NCBI GenBank assembly: GCA_963966185.1
Contig: CAWZYM010000007.1
Coordinates: 12,501-76,500 of the forward strand
DNA from: Rhabditoides inermis
Lineage: Eukaryota; Nematoda; Chromadorea; Rhabditida; Rhabditidae
Direction of reading: 5' to 3'
DNA length: 64,000 nucleotides
The position numbers and the translations under genes are program-made. The notes under the pieces were generated by a model. It saw only the letters and a list, made by a program, of their open reading frames with translations, ran no database searches and had not been told where the DNA came from. This document shows, piece by piece, positions 24,506-36,630 of the stretch. Every line of letters starts with the position of its first letter. Positions within the stretch are counted from its first letter, which is position 1.

Positions 24506-25019
24506 CTGCAACGCGCGCATCATCACTCACTTATTGCCAGCTCAATCAATCAATTCTCGCGCTGCCCTTTCCCTCCCTCTCTCTCTCATTCCCTCTGATG
24601 TAATCGTTATTCATTTCGCCACTCTATCATCCATCACACACGACGCAAGAGTTCCTAATCAATCGATCAACCGATCAATACAACACAATAGCCCGGCGCT
24701 TATCTAGGGACACCCAATCTACCAGTATTTTGATCTCCTCTCAGCCACCTTGCCGGCTATTCATTACACCGCAAAGCAGCTCATATATTCTCGCACTCAA
24801 TGCCCTCGGCTCATCTCATCCCCTCTCTCACATACAATCCACACGAGTATCTTTTTGATGGATCGCTCATTCGAGAGTGCGCAAACGAGCACATCTGTGA
24901 ATTAGAGAGCCATATTACAATGAGAAGCATGGAGGCTTGGAAACTCTCATACTCGGTTTATTATAAGGTGAGAATAACGAGAAACACATGCAAGATATGA
25001 CATTTCACAAATAACTAAC
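24506..25019. other. Unresolved interval upstream of the CSPG4-like core
   Basis: Contains a plus-strand open frame at 24800-24976 with a good AAGGTGAGA donor, and minus-strand frames that could be LamG exons. Neither can be joined convincingly to its neighbours by phase. No start or acceptor is decisive. Confidence 0.3.
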
Positions 25020-25503
25020 CTGCACAATCGAGAAAATAATAATTTTGATCCCTGCCTAACGTTGGAGATACACCCGTATAGTGAAGTAGGATCGATAACC
25101 AATCCTGAATTATTCGGTTTGTTCATTAACACTTGGATAGACAACAAAGTAAAATAAACATGTCGTGAGAAACCTCTTCGTTTACAATAGGCTTAGCGTG
25201 GTCACTACACAAACCTTCAATAGTGGAGCACAATGAACCGGAATGTAGAACACCAGAAGACGTTTCAGTAGAAATATCCAATTGTCCACTTTTACAATGT
25301 ACAAAAACGGGTTGATCAGAAAATAAGCGAGCAGCAGATATGAGAACGTCTTCAACAAAGAATCCCTCCTTGTTAACGCTCAGCGAGACATTCCTCTCAG
25401 GAGAAGTGAAGACAATTGGAACTCCATCATATTGTCGTAACGATATGTCGAAACTTATTGGTGACAATAGTAGCGAAGCCACCAAATGTATAACTGCAGT
25501 CAT
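25020..25503 (-). CDS. Possible N-terminal signal peptide and LamG-like exons of the CSPG4-like protein
   Basis: A minus-strand open frame from ATG at 25503 begins with a hydrophobic leader (MTAVIHLVASLLLSPISF). It continues with beta-strand-like sequence and four cysteines. A second short frame near 25030-25130 reads GLVIDPTSLYGCISNV, which resembles the conserved end of a laminin G domain (GCISNV). CSPG4 proteins begin with a signal peptide and two LamG domains, and the core gene to the left lacks both. I could not join these pieces in phase: the direct junction hits a stop. It may be the proteoglycan N-terminus with unusual splicing, or a separate small secreted protein. Base composition is more AT-rich than the neighbouring exons. 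Confidence 0.4.
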
Positions 25504-25627
25504 TCCTCACTTCATTCACATTAGAACGCAAATACTGAAACAACCGTATTTATGAAGTCCGTCATTTATCCGCGATTCATTAAAATTAGCGAACAAATAA
25601 CAAACAAAACAACAACGAAGTAACGCT

Positions 25628-26474
25628 TTAAGCGCGACGTCCAGTGGTGGTGGGCTTGGAGTCATCCACAAGCTGGGGGATGTTGAGCTCCTGAAAAAGT
25701 GATCAATTAGCTAGACTGCGAGAAGTAAGCTCCGCCCCCTTTACAACACTCCGCGCGGCAAGCAAGCGAAAGTTAATATTAATCTTACAGATGTTGAGTC
25801 GTTGTTTAATGATACATTTGATTATCTAACGATACATTTAAATTGAATAAATGTTTAAAAAACGCTATAAAAATCGTTTCTCGTTAAGGTATCTGTATTT
25901 ACGTACTACAGAATTAAATACAATCACTTATGAATCTTTTATGATTGCGAATGACCATCATAGAAGACACAAAATATCTTATAGAAACTACTGTAACCAC
26001 ACTTACCATGCCCTCGATCATCTCCTTGGTGACGGAGTCAACGCGGATGGAAGTCAGCTCACGGGGGTCAACGATGGAGACCTCGGGCATGTAGTTGTCC
26101 CTCCTCTCGCGCTCCTCCTCCTGAAGCTTGATGGAGATACCGCGGACGGCTCCCTTCTCGATACGGGCCATCAGATGGGTGATGTATCTGGAAAAATAAC
26201 AAAATAAAACGTAGACATGAAATGAGCAATTGCATTCACGACACAAATGAAGACTAGCTCCAAATAGATTAAAAGATAAAACAATGGACAAATAAAATAA
26301 ACAAGGTAAAACGACTTACCCGGCGATCTTGTTCCTCAGCTTCTTGGAGGGCATGATGGCGACCTCCTCGCAGATGCGCTTGTTGGTGTGGAAGTCGTTT
26401 CCGAGCTTGGTGTAGTACTTCTCAATAATGACCTTGGAGGCCTTCTTGACGGTCTTGGTACGCACGCGCGACAT
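25628..26474 (-). CDS. rps-17: 40S ribosomal protein S17
   Basis: Small-subunit ribosomal protein eS17. Three exons: 26320-26474, 26007-26187 and 25628-25690, 132 residues, the usual length for the family. The product starts [20 protein letters not shown] and runs through the conserved [22 protein letters not shown]. It ends with a lysine/arginine tail (TTTGRRA). An acceptor TTGCAG lies six bases before the ATG, so the mRNA probably receives a spliced leader or has a 5' UTR intron. Exons are codon-biased toward C/G-ending codons, in contrast with the AT-rich introns, as expected for a highly expressed gene. Very high confidence. Confidence 0.98.
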
Positions 26475-27012
26475 GATTACCTGCAACAAAATGGTAATAT
26501 CTGTACACGAAAATAACACACAAAAAACGCGTGTGAACGATTCAAATGAAAAAGTGACGCAAACTTGGAAAATTAAAGCATAAGCAACAAACAATTTAAG
26601 AGTAGCAATAAATCCAAAGGAGAAATCATATTCCGAACAGCAATTCACGTGAGAAACGAGATTCAAGGAAGGACGATATTTAGGCCAATTTATGACAAGA
26701 ATCCTTTATCATCTTGACCGTAAACAACAACAAAACAGCATCAAGACCGTCAAAAAACGTAGGAAAAATAAAAAGAATTCAATTTTATAAAGAGACGACA
26801 AGAACCACCGTAACTTTGAGGCTCGGAAAAATATCGCGCTGGGACCAGTGTTAAGCACCAAAATTTTTCGGCATTTGAAATGCGTTCAAAATAAAAGCTG
26901 CTGAGTTGAAATCGACACCATAAATTTCAAATTTGCATAAATGATAATCCTGTTTTTCTTTTTGAAATGAGGGATTGTCATTTCCTCTCCCTATGTGGCT
27001 TTGCGCGGTGCT
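26475..27012. other. Divergent promoter interval of rps-17 and the ferlin gene
   Basis: AT-rich 538 bp between two divergently transcribed genes. A trans-splice-like acceptor for rps-17 is at 26481-26486 (minus strand). No open frame or element was recognised, and no clear TATA box could be assigned. Confidence 0.5.
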
Positions 27013-30000
27013 ATGCAGCGAATAAAAGATAAATTGTTAGCAAAAACTGTAAAGGGAGTCGTGGCCAAGGAACTGGACGGCGGAGAGCAAGAGGTACTTC
27101 CTGACGTCATATGACATTTCCATTTATTTTTTAGTATTCTTTCGACGATGAAGGCGTGCCACGAAAAGATGGATATATCAGCGACAATACGGGCCATACC
27201 ACGGACACATCCAAGAAAGGAAGCTCGATCTCCAAGCTGAAGAAGGCGTTTCGGTGGAAGAAGAACGGAAAGAGGGATCCGAAGAAGGCTGGGAGAACCA
27301 AGGACGGTCGGGTGAGTTAAGTACTTTTCAATTCGCGCACTTTGTCTAACGTGACACGTAGATTTCGGATGACGAGGACAGCGATGATGATGGTGCCACG
27401 ACGGGAGGTGAGACAGTTGACGGCGACGGCAACTCTTCCGATGAGGAGAGGGTGCTGCATCGGCAGAGAAGGAGGGAAGAGAGGGCACGCTTCGGAGCCA
27501 ACGCGAAGGGATTCGAGAACACCGACAAGCAGCACATGTACCACGTTAGTTGCACCTTTCATCTCTGTTATTCTGTCAATATGATTTCAGGTTGTGGTAC
27601 GGATAATCGAGGGTCGTGACATCGTCTCTGGAGGTGCGCTTCGTGTACGCGCACTCATTGACGGCGTCAACAAATCCACCAGGTATTCGATAATCGATCG
27701 ATATCCAATCGTTCCTTTCTCAGAACCTCCTCGGAAGCGCAGCCGCGATGGCGTCAGAACCTATCGTTCACGTGCAACACGAGTCTGGAGAAGCTGGCGA
27801 AGACACTGCTCACCATCAAGGTTTACTCTGTCCGTCGCCTCATCAACGACAACGTAATCGGAGAGTTTGATACCTACCTCGGATCCATACTCCACCAGCC
27901 TGACAGGTGGGATGTCTGTTGATATCGATGTTGATCGATTGATTTCAGAGCCATCATCTCTCGATGGATTGCTATGCGCTCTCCGAACGACGACGAGGAA
28001 GCTGGAGACGCTGAGAACTGTGGATTTCTCAAGGTAAACTAAGTAATTATCGATCGATTATCGATTGGTTGCCAGGTGTCGATCGCTGTCTACGGCAACA
28101 ACGAGAGTCCGCCACCCTTCAACGACAATGATGACACGGAGGAGCTGTTCAGTGGAGCACAGATGAGCGAGTATACTCTCAGAGTAAGTCTCTCTCCTCT
28201 CCCTCTCTCTCTCTCCCTCTCTCCCCCTCTCTCTCCCTCTCTCTCCCTCTCTCTCCCTCTCTCTCCCTCTCTCCCTCTCTCTCCACTCTCTCCCCTTCAC
28301 TCTCTCACCTCAGATCCGTCTCTTCTCCCTTCGTCACATCATTGATGAGATCATCCACCCTGAAAACAAGAAGACCACCACCAAGTATTTCATACAGGTA
28401 CTTTCTTTCTGAGTATCGTTTAACAGTATTCAGGTGCTGTTCGGTGACAAAAAGGAGGATTCCTCAATCGAGGAGCTCATCTCATCCGATTCTGCCGATC
28501 CACGTATCGACTTTGACCAGGAAGTCTACATCCCCATTCTCTGGCCCACTGTCATCTCCAAGGTAGTATCGACTTTATTCACGATCGATCGATTACAGTA
28601 TGTCTACCGTGATTATAGTACTGACGTATATTCCTTTCCAGATTTACTTTCTGTTCATCGTGCAGACGGGAAAGAAGCTCGCCAAGAGACGCATCGTCGG
28701 ACAGGTAAGTGCATAGTCACCTCGGAACATTTCGAAATGGAATCTTCCAGGCATCGCTGCTGCTGCGTGATCTGTACGAGCCGGGACAGAAGGGCTTCCT
28801 GCCCACCTACGGACCCGGATACATCAACTTCTACGGTCACGAGCTGATTCCGCGGCTGAAGACGAAGCGCGTCGAGCGCAACCTCATCGACGACGGCGTC
28901 GGCAGCAAGTGAGTTCACAACACACTGAGCAAAACACACTGAGCAAAACACAGGTACTCTGGTCGTCTGATGGTGCAGGTGGACTGCGTGGACTTTATGG
29001 ACGACGCGAAGCGAGGCAGTCTGCCATTTGCCGCGCTCGCCTACGTCAAGCAGTTCGATGTGGGTTACGGTATCATACAATAGGGTTACTGTACTTTTAT
29101 CAGCGTGTTCACGAGCACACTCTCTACACGACGTTCTTCTGCTGCAACTACATCAACCCGCTCTACGCCTCTGCCAACATCAGGTGCCGTCCTCTCTTCT
29201 CTATCGTTCGTCTCTTTTCATATTTGCACTTCCCGTTTCAGTTTCCACGTATCCATGGGCAATCAGGGTTCGCTGGATGTCACTCATCACTACCCACGCA
29301 GCAGCACTCTCGCGGTACCCTACCGTATACCTTCTCATCGATTCCAGTTTTCAGCTATAGCATCCTATTCCCATTTCTCATCATACCGTATTCCTCCTCA
29401 TCTGCCGTATTCCAGACGATGCCGGACCACGACCGGTGCAAGTACTTCAGCATTGGCTGGGGCAATCACAAACCGATTGCCGAGGTGTTGTGTCAGTGGG
29501 AGAGCGTGTCTTTTCGCATGCAGAGGATCAATGCTGTGCTCAAGGTAGAGAGCGAGAGAGAGAGAGAAAGAGGGGGGAGGGAGGGGAAGAGGAAGGGAGA
29601 GAGCGTGAGAGAACCTTGCAGGCCGTGACGTTGCTGGATCAGCTGGTTGATACTGGTCGCACCCTCGGCGAGATTGCTGCCGGCGAGGTAGGTCTACTTA
29701 ATCTTGTCTAGTAATCAATCGATATTTCAGGTTATTGTAATTAATCGTTATTTCAGGTGTGCAGCCTGGCGGTTGATGGGATCGAGATCGTGTGTGACAT
29801 GCTGCTGCCGCTGCTTGAGCACCACAAGTGAGAGAGAGAGAGAGATAGGGAGAGAGAGGGGGAGAGGGAGAGAGAAAGAGAGAGGAATTCCCATTTTAGA
29901 CCGCACTCCCTCATCACCAACCTCGACCACCTACAATTCGAGCAAGCCGTCACTCACCTCAAAAACGTGAGTGCATTAATCCCTGTATCCTTTGGCACAG

Positions 30001-31332
30001 CCAGTGAAGAGAAAATGACGGAGCACAGTGTTGACATGTTCGAGGTGTGGTCAGTCTCTTTGAAATATCCCCTTTTAAACGCCTTCGAGACACGCTGTTT
30101 GCTCGCGTTTCGAAGTTAGTATCGAAAGGAGTTTTTAAGAGACTGACCGCTACTTTAGGGCTGTTTCGAAGAGACAGACCGCACCTTGACCGCTACTCAT
30201 ATAAATCACTGACTCCGATTCTCTTCAGGTTCGCCAGTCGTTGATCAACCTCAAGTACGAGCCGTTCACTCTAGCTGAGCTGGGAGAGCAGGTGCTCCGG
30301 CAACTCGCACGCACCAGGTACCGTAAGGCTGGGGTTACTGTATTCTCACTAGGTACCTGCCCTTTAATACCGTAATCACATTTTAGTGACCACATCCGGC
30401 GGCTGGCGTCTGATGCGGGCTGCTCCCTGCCAGACGTTCTCGTCAAGATGTGCGCAGACGGGAAGATTGTCGGCTACGCGCGAGTCGCAGCGCACGAGGT
30501 ACTTGATAGCCACCCTGTCTGCCCTCACTCACTCACTCACTCACTCACTCACTCACTCACTCACTCACTCACTTCCCCTTCAGATCCTCTACCACCAGTC
30601 GGCGTCTCTGCAGGGTGAGTTCTGCGGTCGCATCCGCGCCATCCGACTCGAATGGCCGAACGGAGTGCGCAACCGCAAGGCCACTGAGGTGGGATGTTCT
30701 TGTGTACCGTATACTGTGTCCTTGTACTGTATACTATACTATACTTTATACCGTATACAAGTGTGTCCTAGGTTCCCGCGTACCTGCACGTGAAGATGTT
30801 CCTAGCGCGACGGGATCTGGTCAAGAACTGGGATGAGCTCATTCTACCCGCGCAGACCAAGCGCTTCATCGAGGTCTTCCACAACCAGGTGAGCGCTCAG
30901 CAATCGATCAAATCAAATGTTTATTCGGAATCGCAAACATGGTCATGACACGTACAAAAACGAAATCATTCATACGAACCTAAGATGGTCAAGGTTTTTG
31001 CGCCGAATGGAAAGATGCAGGTTCACTAATCGATACATCAATGTTTTTGTTCAGTACAAGCCGACTCTGCGCGACTGGGTGGACGCGTCGGACGTTCCCG
31101 CGTATTCGGACGAGTCTGGCACTGTGAATCGGGTCAACTGCACCAGGGATGCGCCGGCTGGATGGGAGTACCTGGTGGGTGGATCCCGATCGATAGCAAT
31201 CGATAACTCACTTTTCCAGGGCAACTGGTCGGTGCGCAACACGCACGATCTGTGGATCACGGATGGAGTGAAGAAGCATGTGGATATGGTGTTTGAACTA
31301 CAGGAGAAGACTGATGGAGGGTGAGGTTCACT

Positions 31333-31366
<34 letters not shown>

Positions 31367-32941
31367 CCAACATTCCCTAGATGGCATGCCTGTGAGTTCA
31401 CCGGCTTCCACGGCGGTCGCATTTCCAAGGAGCAGATGGAACGCCCGAGGGACAGCGGTAGGGACTACCGATCGATTATCGATTGTCTCCTTCTTAGGCT
31501 GGAAGTACGTGGACGACTGGAAGGTGGACCTGCACCTGCGCGGCGACAGGGAGGGCTGGGTGTACGCCGCGTCGCGCGTCTTCTGGGGCCACGCCGGAAC
31601 GACCGACGTCCGCGAGACGTGGGTGTTCCTCTCACGAGCTAACGTCTTTAGCCAGTGTCAGAACGATACGCATTTTGATCTACAGATCTACCACTTCGCA
31701 CACTTTTGCGAGTTCTTTCTCCTCTGATATACTCCATCCCTACTTCGCGAGACTAAAATTATACAATGTTATTGCAGTGGCGCGCACCGCTTCCGACGTC
31801 GCTGTCTGCGTCGCACGCGGCGGCTGATCGACTCGCCAGCCGGCATCGCGGAGCTGCTCGAATACGAGAAGAGTCTGGGAGACACGCGGTGGGAGGTACG
31901 AATACAAATCCAATTAAAATACAATATACAATTATAATACATCTAAATACAATACACTCAAATACAATTTTAACAACTATGTCCAACTTTGAAAAGTCCT
32001 GACTACCCATCTTTCAGTACACGGTGTCGCGCAACCGCGCGTTCCACTCGGAGCGCTTCAGCGAGGACACTGTGCGAAGGAGGAGACTCGTCATGGAGGT
32101 GGCGAGGACGGAGTGAGTAGGTGTTCAAAGGCAGCCAGTCTTTTCAAACTTACCTTTGCTTGTCTTCGTGGGTGGACCATATTTCTTCAGGCCTCTCCGC
32201 CTCGACAACATTGACGCGGCTCGTGTGTACGAAGTGCACGACTCGTCCAGTCTCTGGGAGCTGCGCTGCTACATACTCTGGGCCAAGGTACAGTAATCTG
32301 GTACCGTACGCACCGTACCTACCGTACTCTTCGTGTCAGGACCTGCTCCCGGTGACGAAGCTGGGTTCTCGCGCCTATGTCCGCGCGACGTTCATGGAGC
32401 GCTCGTCGCAGACCCTTCTCGTGGACTCGTCACAGAACCCCGTGTGGAACGAGACCCTCCTCATCGACCAGGTTGGCTGCGTAGATCTACACTGAGTATC
32501 CTGTCATTCCAGCTCCTCATCCCCGGTGGTCAGTACGCCATCTCTGCCCATCCACCGTCTGTTCTCGTGCAGATCAATGGCGAGAAGCACGACGACAGCG
32601 AGGTAAACAAGTAAACAAACATGTAAACAAGTAAACAGTATAGGTCTTCCTGGGCGAGTTCAGTGTACGGCCGACTGTGATCACATCGCATCAGCTCGAC
32701 AAGAGAGGCCAGCCGCGATGGCACACGCTGCACTTCACAAAAGGAAAGACTCGGTGCGCCATTTCGAAACTATTTCGAATGTCATGCAAGACGAGAACGA
32801 ACTAGATGACAGTACATACTGCTTTGTTCAGTGGTTCTGTGCTGGCTCTGTTTGAGCTGTTCCAGCGAGACAGCGAGAACAAGCCGCCAATGCTACCGGC
32901 CAAGAAGGCATCCAACAACAAGGTGAGAGAGGGAGAGAGAT

Positions 32942-32997
<56 letters not shown>

Positions 32998-33684
32998 TCA
33001 CTCCCAGGCCGTCACTCGCTACGAAGTGCCCACCGAGTTGCGCCCCAAGTTCGAGCACTACTCTGTGCAGGTGCTCTGCTGGGGAGTCCGTAAGCTCGCC
33101 AAGTATCAGGTATCAGGTTGTTGTAGTTTGAATTCAATTACTGTGTTCTAGTTCCTCTCTGTTCGCAAGCCGTTTGTGGAGCTGATCATTGGCGACATGG
33201 AGGGTCGCACTGATCCACTCGAGGTGGGCGGGGCCTACTGGGTTACTGTAGGCGCATTCGTTGCAGGACACGCGTACGAATCCGAACTTTGCGGAGCCGC
33301 TGATCACATTTCCGGACGTGCAGCTGCCGTCGGCCCTCCACCTCGCGCCACCGCTCACACTCAACCTGTACACCTGCCGCGCCTTCCAGAGGACGCCGCT
33401 CCTCGGTACGCGACTCTCTCCCCCCCCCCTTCTCTCTCTCTCTCTCTCTCTCTCATACGACTATTCTAGGTGTGTGTCTCATCACCAACTTCCACAAGTA
33501 CATTCGCACCAATGTGCCGAAGGTATATCTCGATCTATCAATAATCGATCGATAATCAATCAATGATTTGCAGGCGGACAAGAAGATGGAGTACGACTGG
33601 AAGACGTTCGACGAGATCTTCCATGCAGAGGAGAGGCAGACGGACGAGGACAACTCGGGATCCTACATTCCCCTCCGGTGAGAG

Positions 33685-33728
<44 letters not shown>

Positions 33729-36582
33729 ACGCTCTCTCTCTCTCTCATCCCCTTTTCTAGAAACCTGGACGTGCGTCTCGATTGGTGGAGCAAGTACTAC
33801 TTCTCTATCGGCGAGCCGAAGCGCGCGCCCGGATTTGCAGAGTGAGTCGATCAATATCGATCGATAATCAATCAATCGATACAGATCGGGCATCGAGAAG
33901 CTGACAGTGTTCAAATGGGCGCTGGAGGAGACGAAGGAGTACGGGCGATTCGAAGACTTTCTGGACACGTTCAAGTTCCGACAGTCGTCAAGAGGGATGT
34001 ATGACGACACCGAGGAGAAGGAGGTGAGAGAGAGAGAGAGACGTCGTGGGTGGTCTGACCAATATACCTTAGGTGACTGGCGAGATGAAGGGCAAGCTGT
34101 TCATCATGAAGCACGTGGCCGGAGAGCAGAGTGAGTCAATCGATAGTCGATCGATATTGGGTGTTCAGACATTGTGTACAACCCGCCTGGAGTGGAGTTC
34201 ACTGGTGGGCCAGTCAAGTGTCTCCTGCGCGTCTACATTGTTGGCGCCACCGGACTCATCAGGTCTCTCTCCCTCTTTCTCTCTCCCCCCCCCCCTCTCT
34301 CTCTCTCTCTTCTCTCTGTATCCCATTCTCTTCCAGCCATCGTCGCTCGGGCATCGTCGATCCCTATGTGATTGTGCGCTGCGGCAAGCAGAAGGTATTA
34401 TTCAAATTCCCCTTTAAAAATCATGCATACTACCGTATCTTGCAGGTGAACCTGAAGAAGAACTACCGCGGCGACACTGTGGATCCGGAATTCGGGGAGG
34501 TGGTGGAGATGAGTGTGACGATTCCGATCGAGAAGGACCTCAAGATATCCATCATGGACCGGCGACGTCTCATCGCCGGTGGGTCGTTATCGATCGATGA
34601 GTCGATGTTCCTGTTTAGACGAGGAGATTGGCTCGACGACGATCGACCTGGAGAACCGGCTGATGACCAAGCATCGCGGCACGGTCGGTCTGGCCCGACA
34701 GTACACTATCAAGGCACGTGTTCGGATCGGTCACGTTTGAGATTACGTATTTTTGACAACTGTCACAATGAATAGGAAACATATTATAAAACAAAGAAAA
34801 AAGACATGCACATCCTACACTGTTTCTGCCCTTTCACCTGACAGTTGTGCCGGGATTCATCAGAGATGAACAATCAGCTGTTAGTAGCTCACAATAATAC
34901 GGTTTATACATTGCATTGGGGTTAGTTTGCATGCAACACGATTTATTTCATAATAATCGTATCTCCAGGGTGACCTGGTGTGGCGGGACCAGCTGACGCC
35001 GCTCGCCATCCTCAAGCGCTACTGCCGCAAGATGCTCCTGCCCGCGCCCGAGTTCATCACCAAGCCCGACGACGTGGGCATCAAGATGCTCGGCGTCGAG
35101 TTCTGGCTTTCCGCGGTACGTCATCTGATTCCGTGACGTCATCTGAGATTCCGTGACGTCATCTGACCTCTCAGATCGAGCCGCGCGAGGAGGAGCCGAA
35201 GCTGGTGGACGCGGCAGAGCCGGAGCGACCGGCGGCTGGCAGTGATAAGGTGGATAGTCGAAATCAGATGGGGTGTAGAGAGACAGCTATAGAGTATTGT
35301 CAACATTCTGATTGTTAGAACAGCTAAAGTACCGTAGCTAAAGTCTGGTAGATCGCTCTAGCTCTAGCGCTGTAGTGGCTACCGGCAGAGTCGCAGAGTT
35401 CTTTCCTCCTCCATACGAAATCCGTTCAGCCCGTGTCTGCGCGCGACGACATTGTCGGCCGGCCGTTCCAGCGCATCGCCCTTCACATTCTCCACCAGGT
35501 ACGTTAGTGACGTCACTGGCTTGCGTGTGTGTGACGTCATTTCGTCTAGGTCGGTCTTGTACCGGAGCACGTGGAGTCGCGTCCGCTTCTCAACCCTGTT
35601 ACTGGGCGGGCGGAGCAGGGCAAGCTCCAGCTCTTTGTCGACCTCTTCCCGCTATCGATCGGTGAGCAAGTGGATATAATAGTTTATACGGTTGCTGAAA
35701 CACTTAAAAAAGGGGGAAAATGATACAACAAAGTCAATGTAAAATGGGGAGCCACCGTTTGAAAGCAGCAGGGGATATTGATTGATATCGATTTGCAGGC
35801 TCGGTGCCGCCTGCGCTCGACATTTCGGTGAGGAAGCCGGAGAAGTACCAGCTGCGAGTCGCCATCTTCGGCGTACAGAACGCCATCATGACCAAGCGCT
35901 CGTTCGGCAAGCCGGTACATTGATTGATTATTGATTAATTTATCGATTTATGATTTCAGTGCGCGGATCTCTACCTGAAAGTGTTCCTCAACGGTATGCA
36001 GGGACAGACGACGGATATTCACTACCGGTACGATACCGTATACCCATCACCAGTACCGTATACTTACCGTATCCCTACAGTGTCCTCGACGGCGTCGCTT
36101 CGTTCAACTGGCGATTTCTCATCGACTTTGACTACAACCCGTGGGAGAAGCTCATCTATTCCTACGGACGCAAGCGGCTGTTCCGGTGAGTCGTTATTGA
36201 TTAATCGATTGATATCGATTGGTTTCAGAAAGGTGTCGGAACAGCTGGTGGAGCCGCTTCTGATCGTGCAACTGTGGGACAACAACAAGTTCAAGAAGGA
36301 CGCGATGCTGGGGGAGATTGTGCTCAACCTCCTCTCATTCCAGGGTATGGTATGTTCTGCGGGAGTACTGTACATTGTATTTCAGAGGGAATTATGGATG
36401 AAGACGACGTGGAAGAGGTCAAGTACGCGTCGACCAAGGTGCGCGGCATGACTGCACATCATGGCTACTGTAGCCCTTGCAGAAAAAGTGCTGCTGTGTG
36501 CGGTGCTGCAGCTTCTTCTGTGAGACGGGCTGCTGTCGACGCAAGCGCAAGAAGACGAACGTGCCGCTACCCAGAGCTCCGG

Positions 36583-36630
<48 letters not shown>

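Noticed and set aside
24800..24976. Plus-strand first exon of a separate gene
   Set aside because: It has a fair donor but no downstream plus-strand exon that continues it before the minus-strand rps-17 gene.
30524..30574. CRISPR-like regular repeat
   Set aside because: Pure TCAC tetranucleotide without spacers, in a eukaryotic intron.
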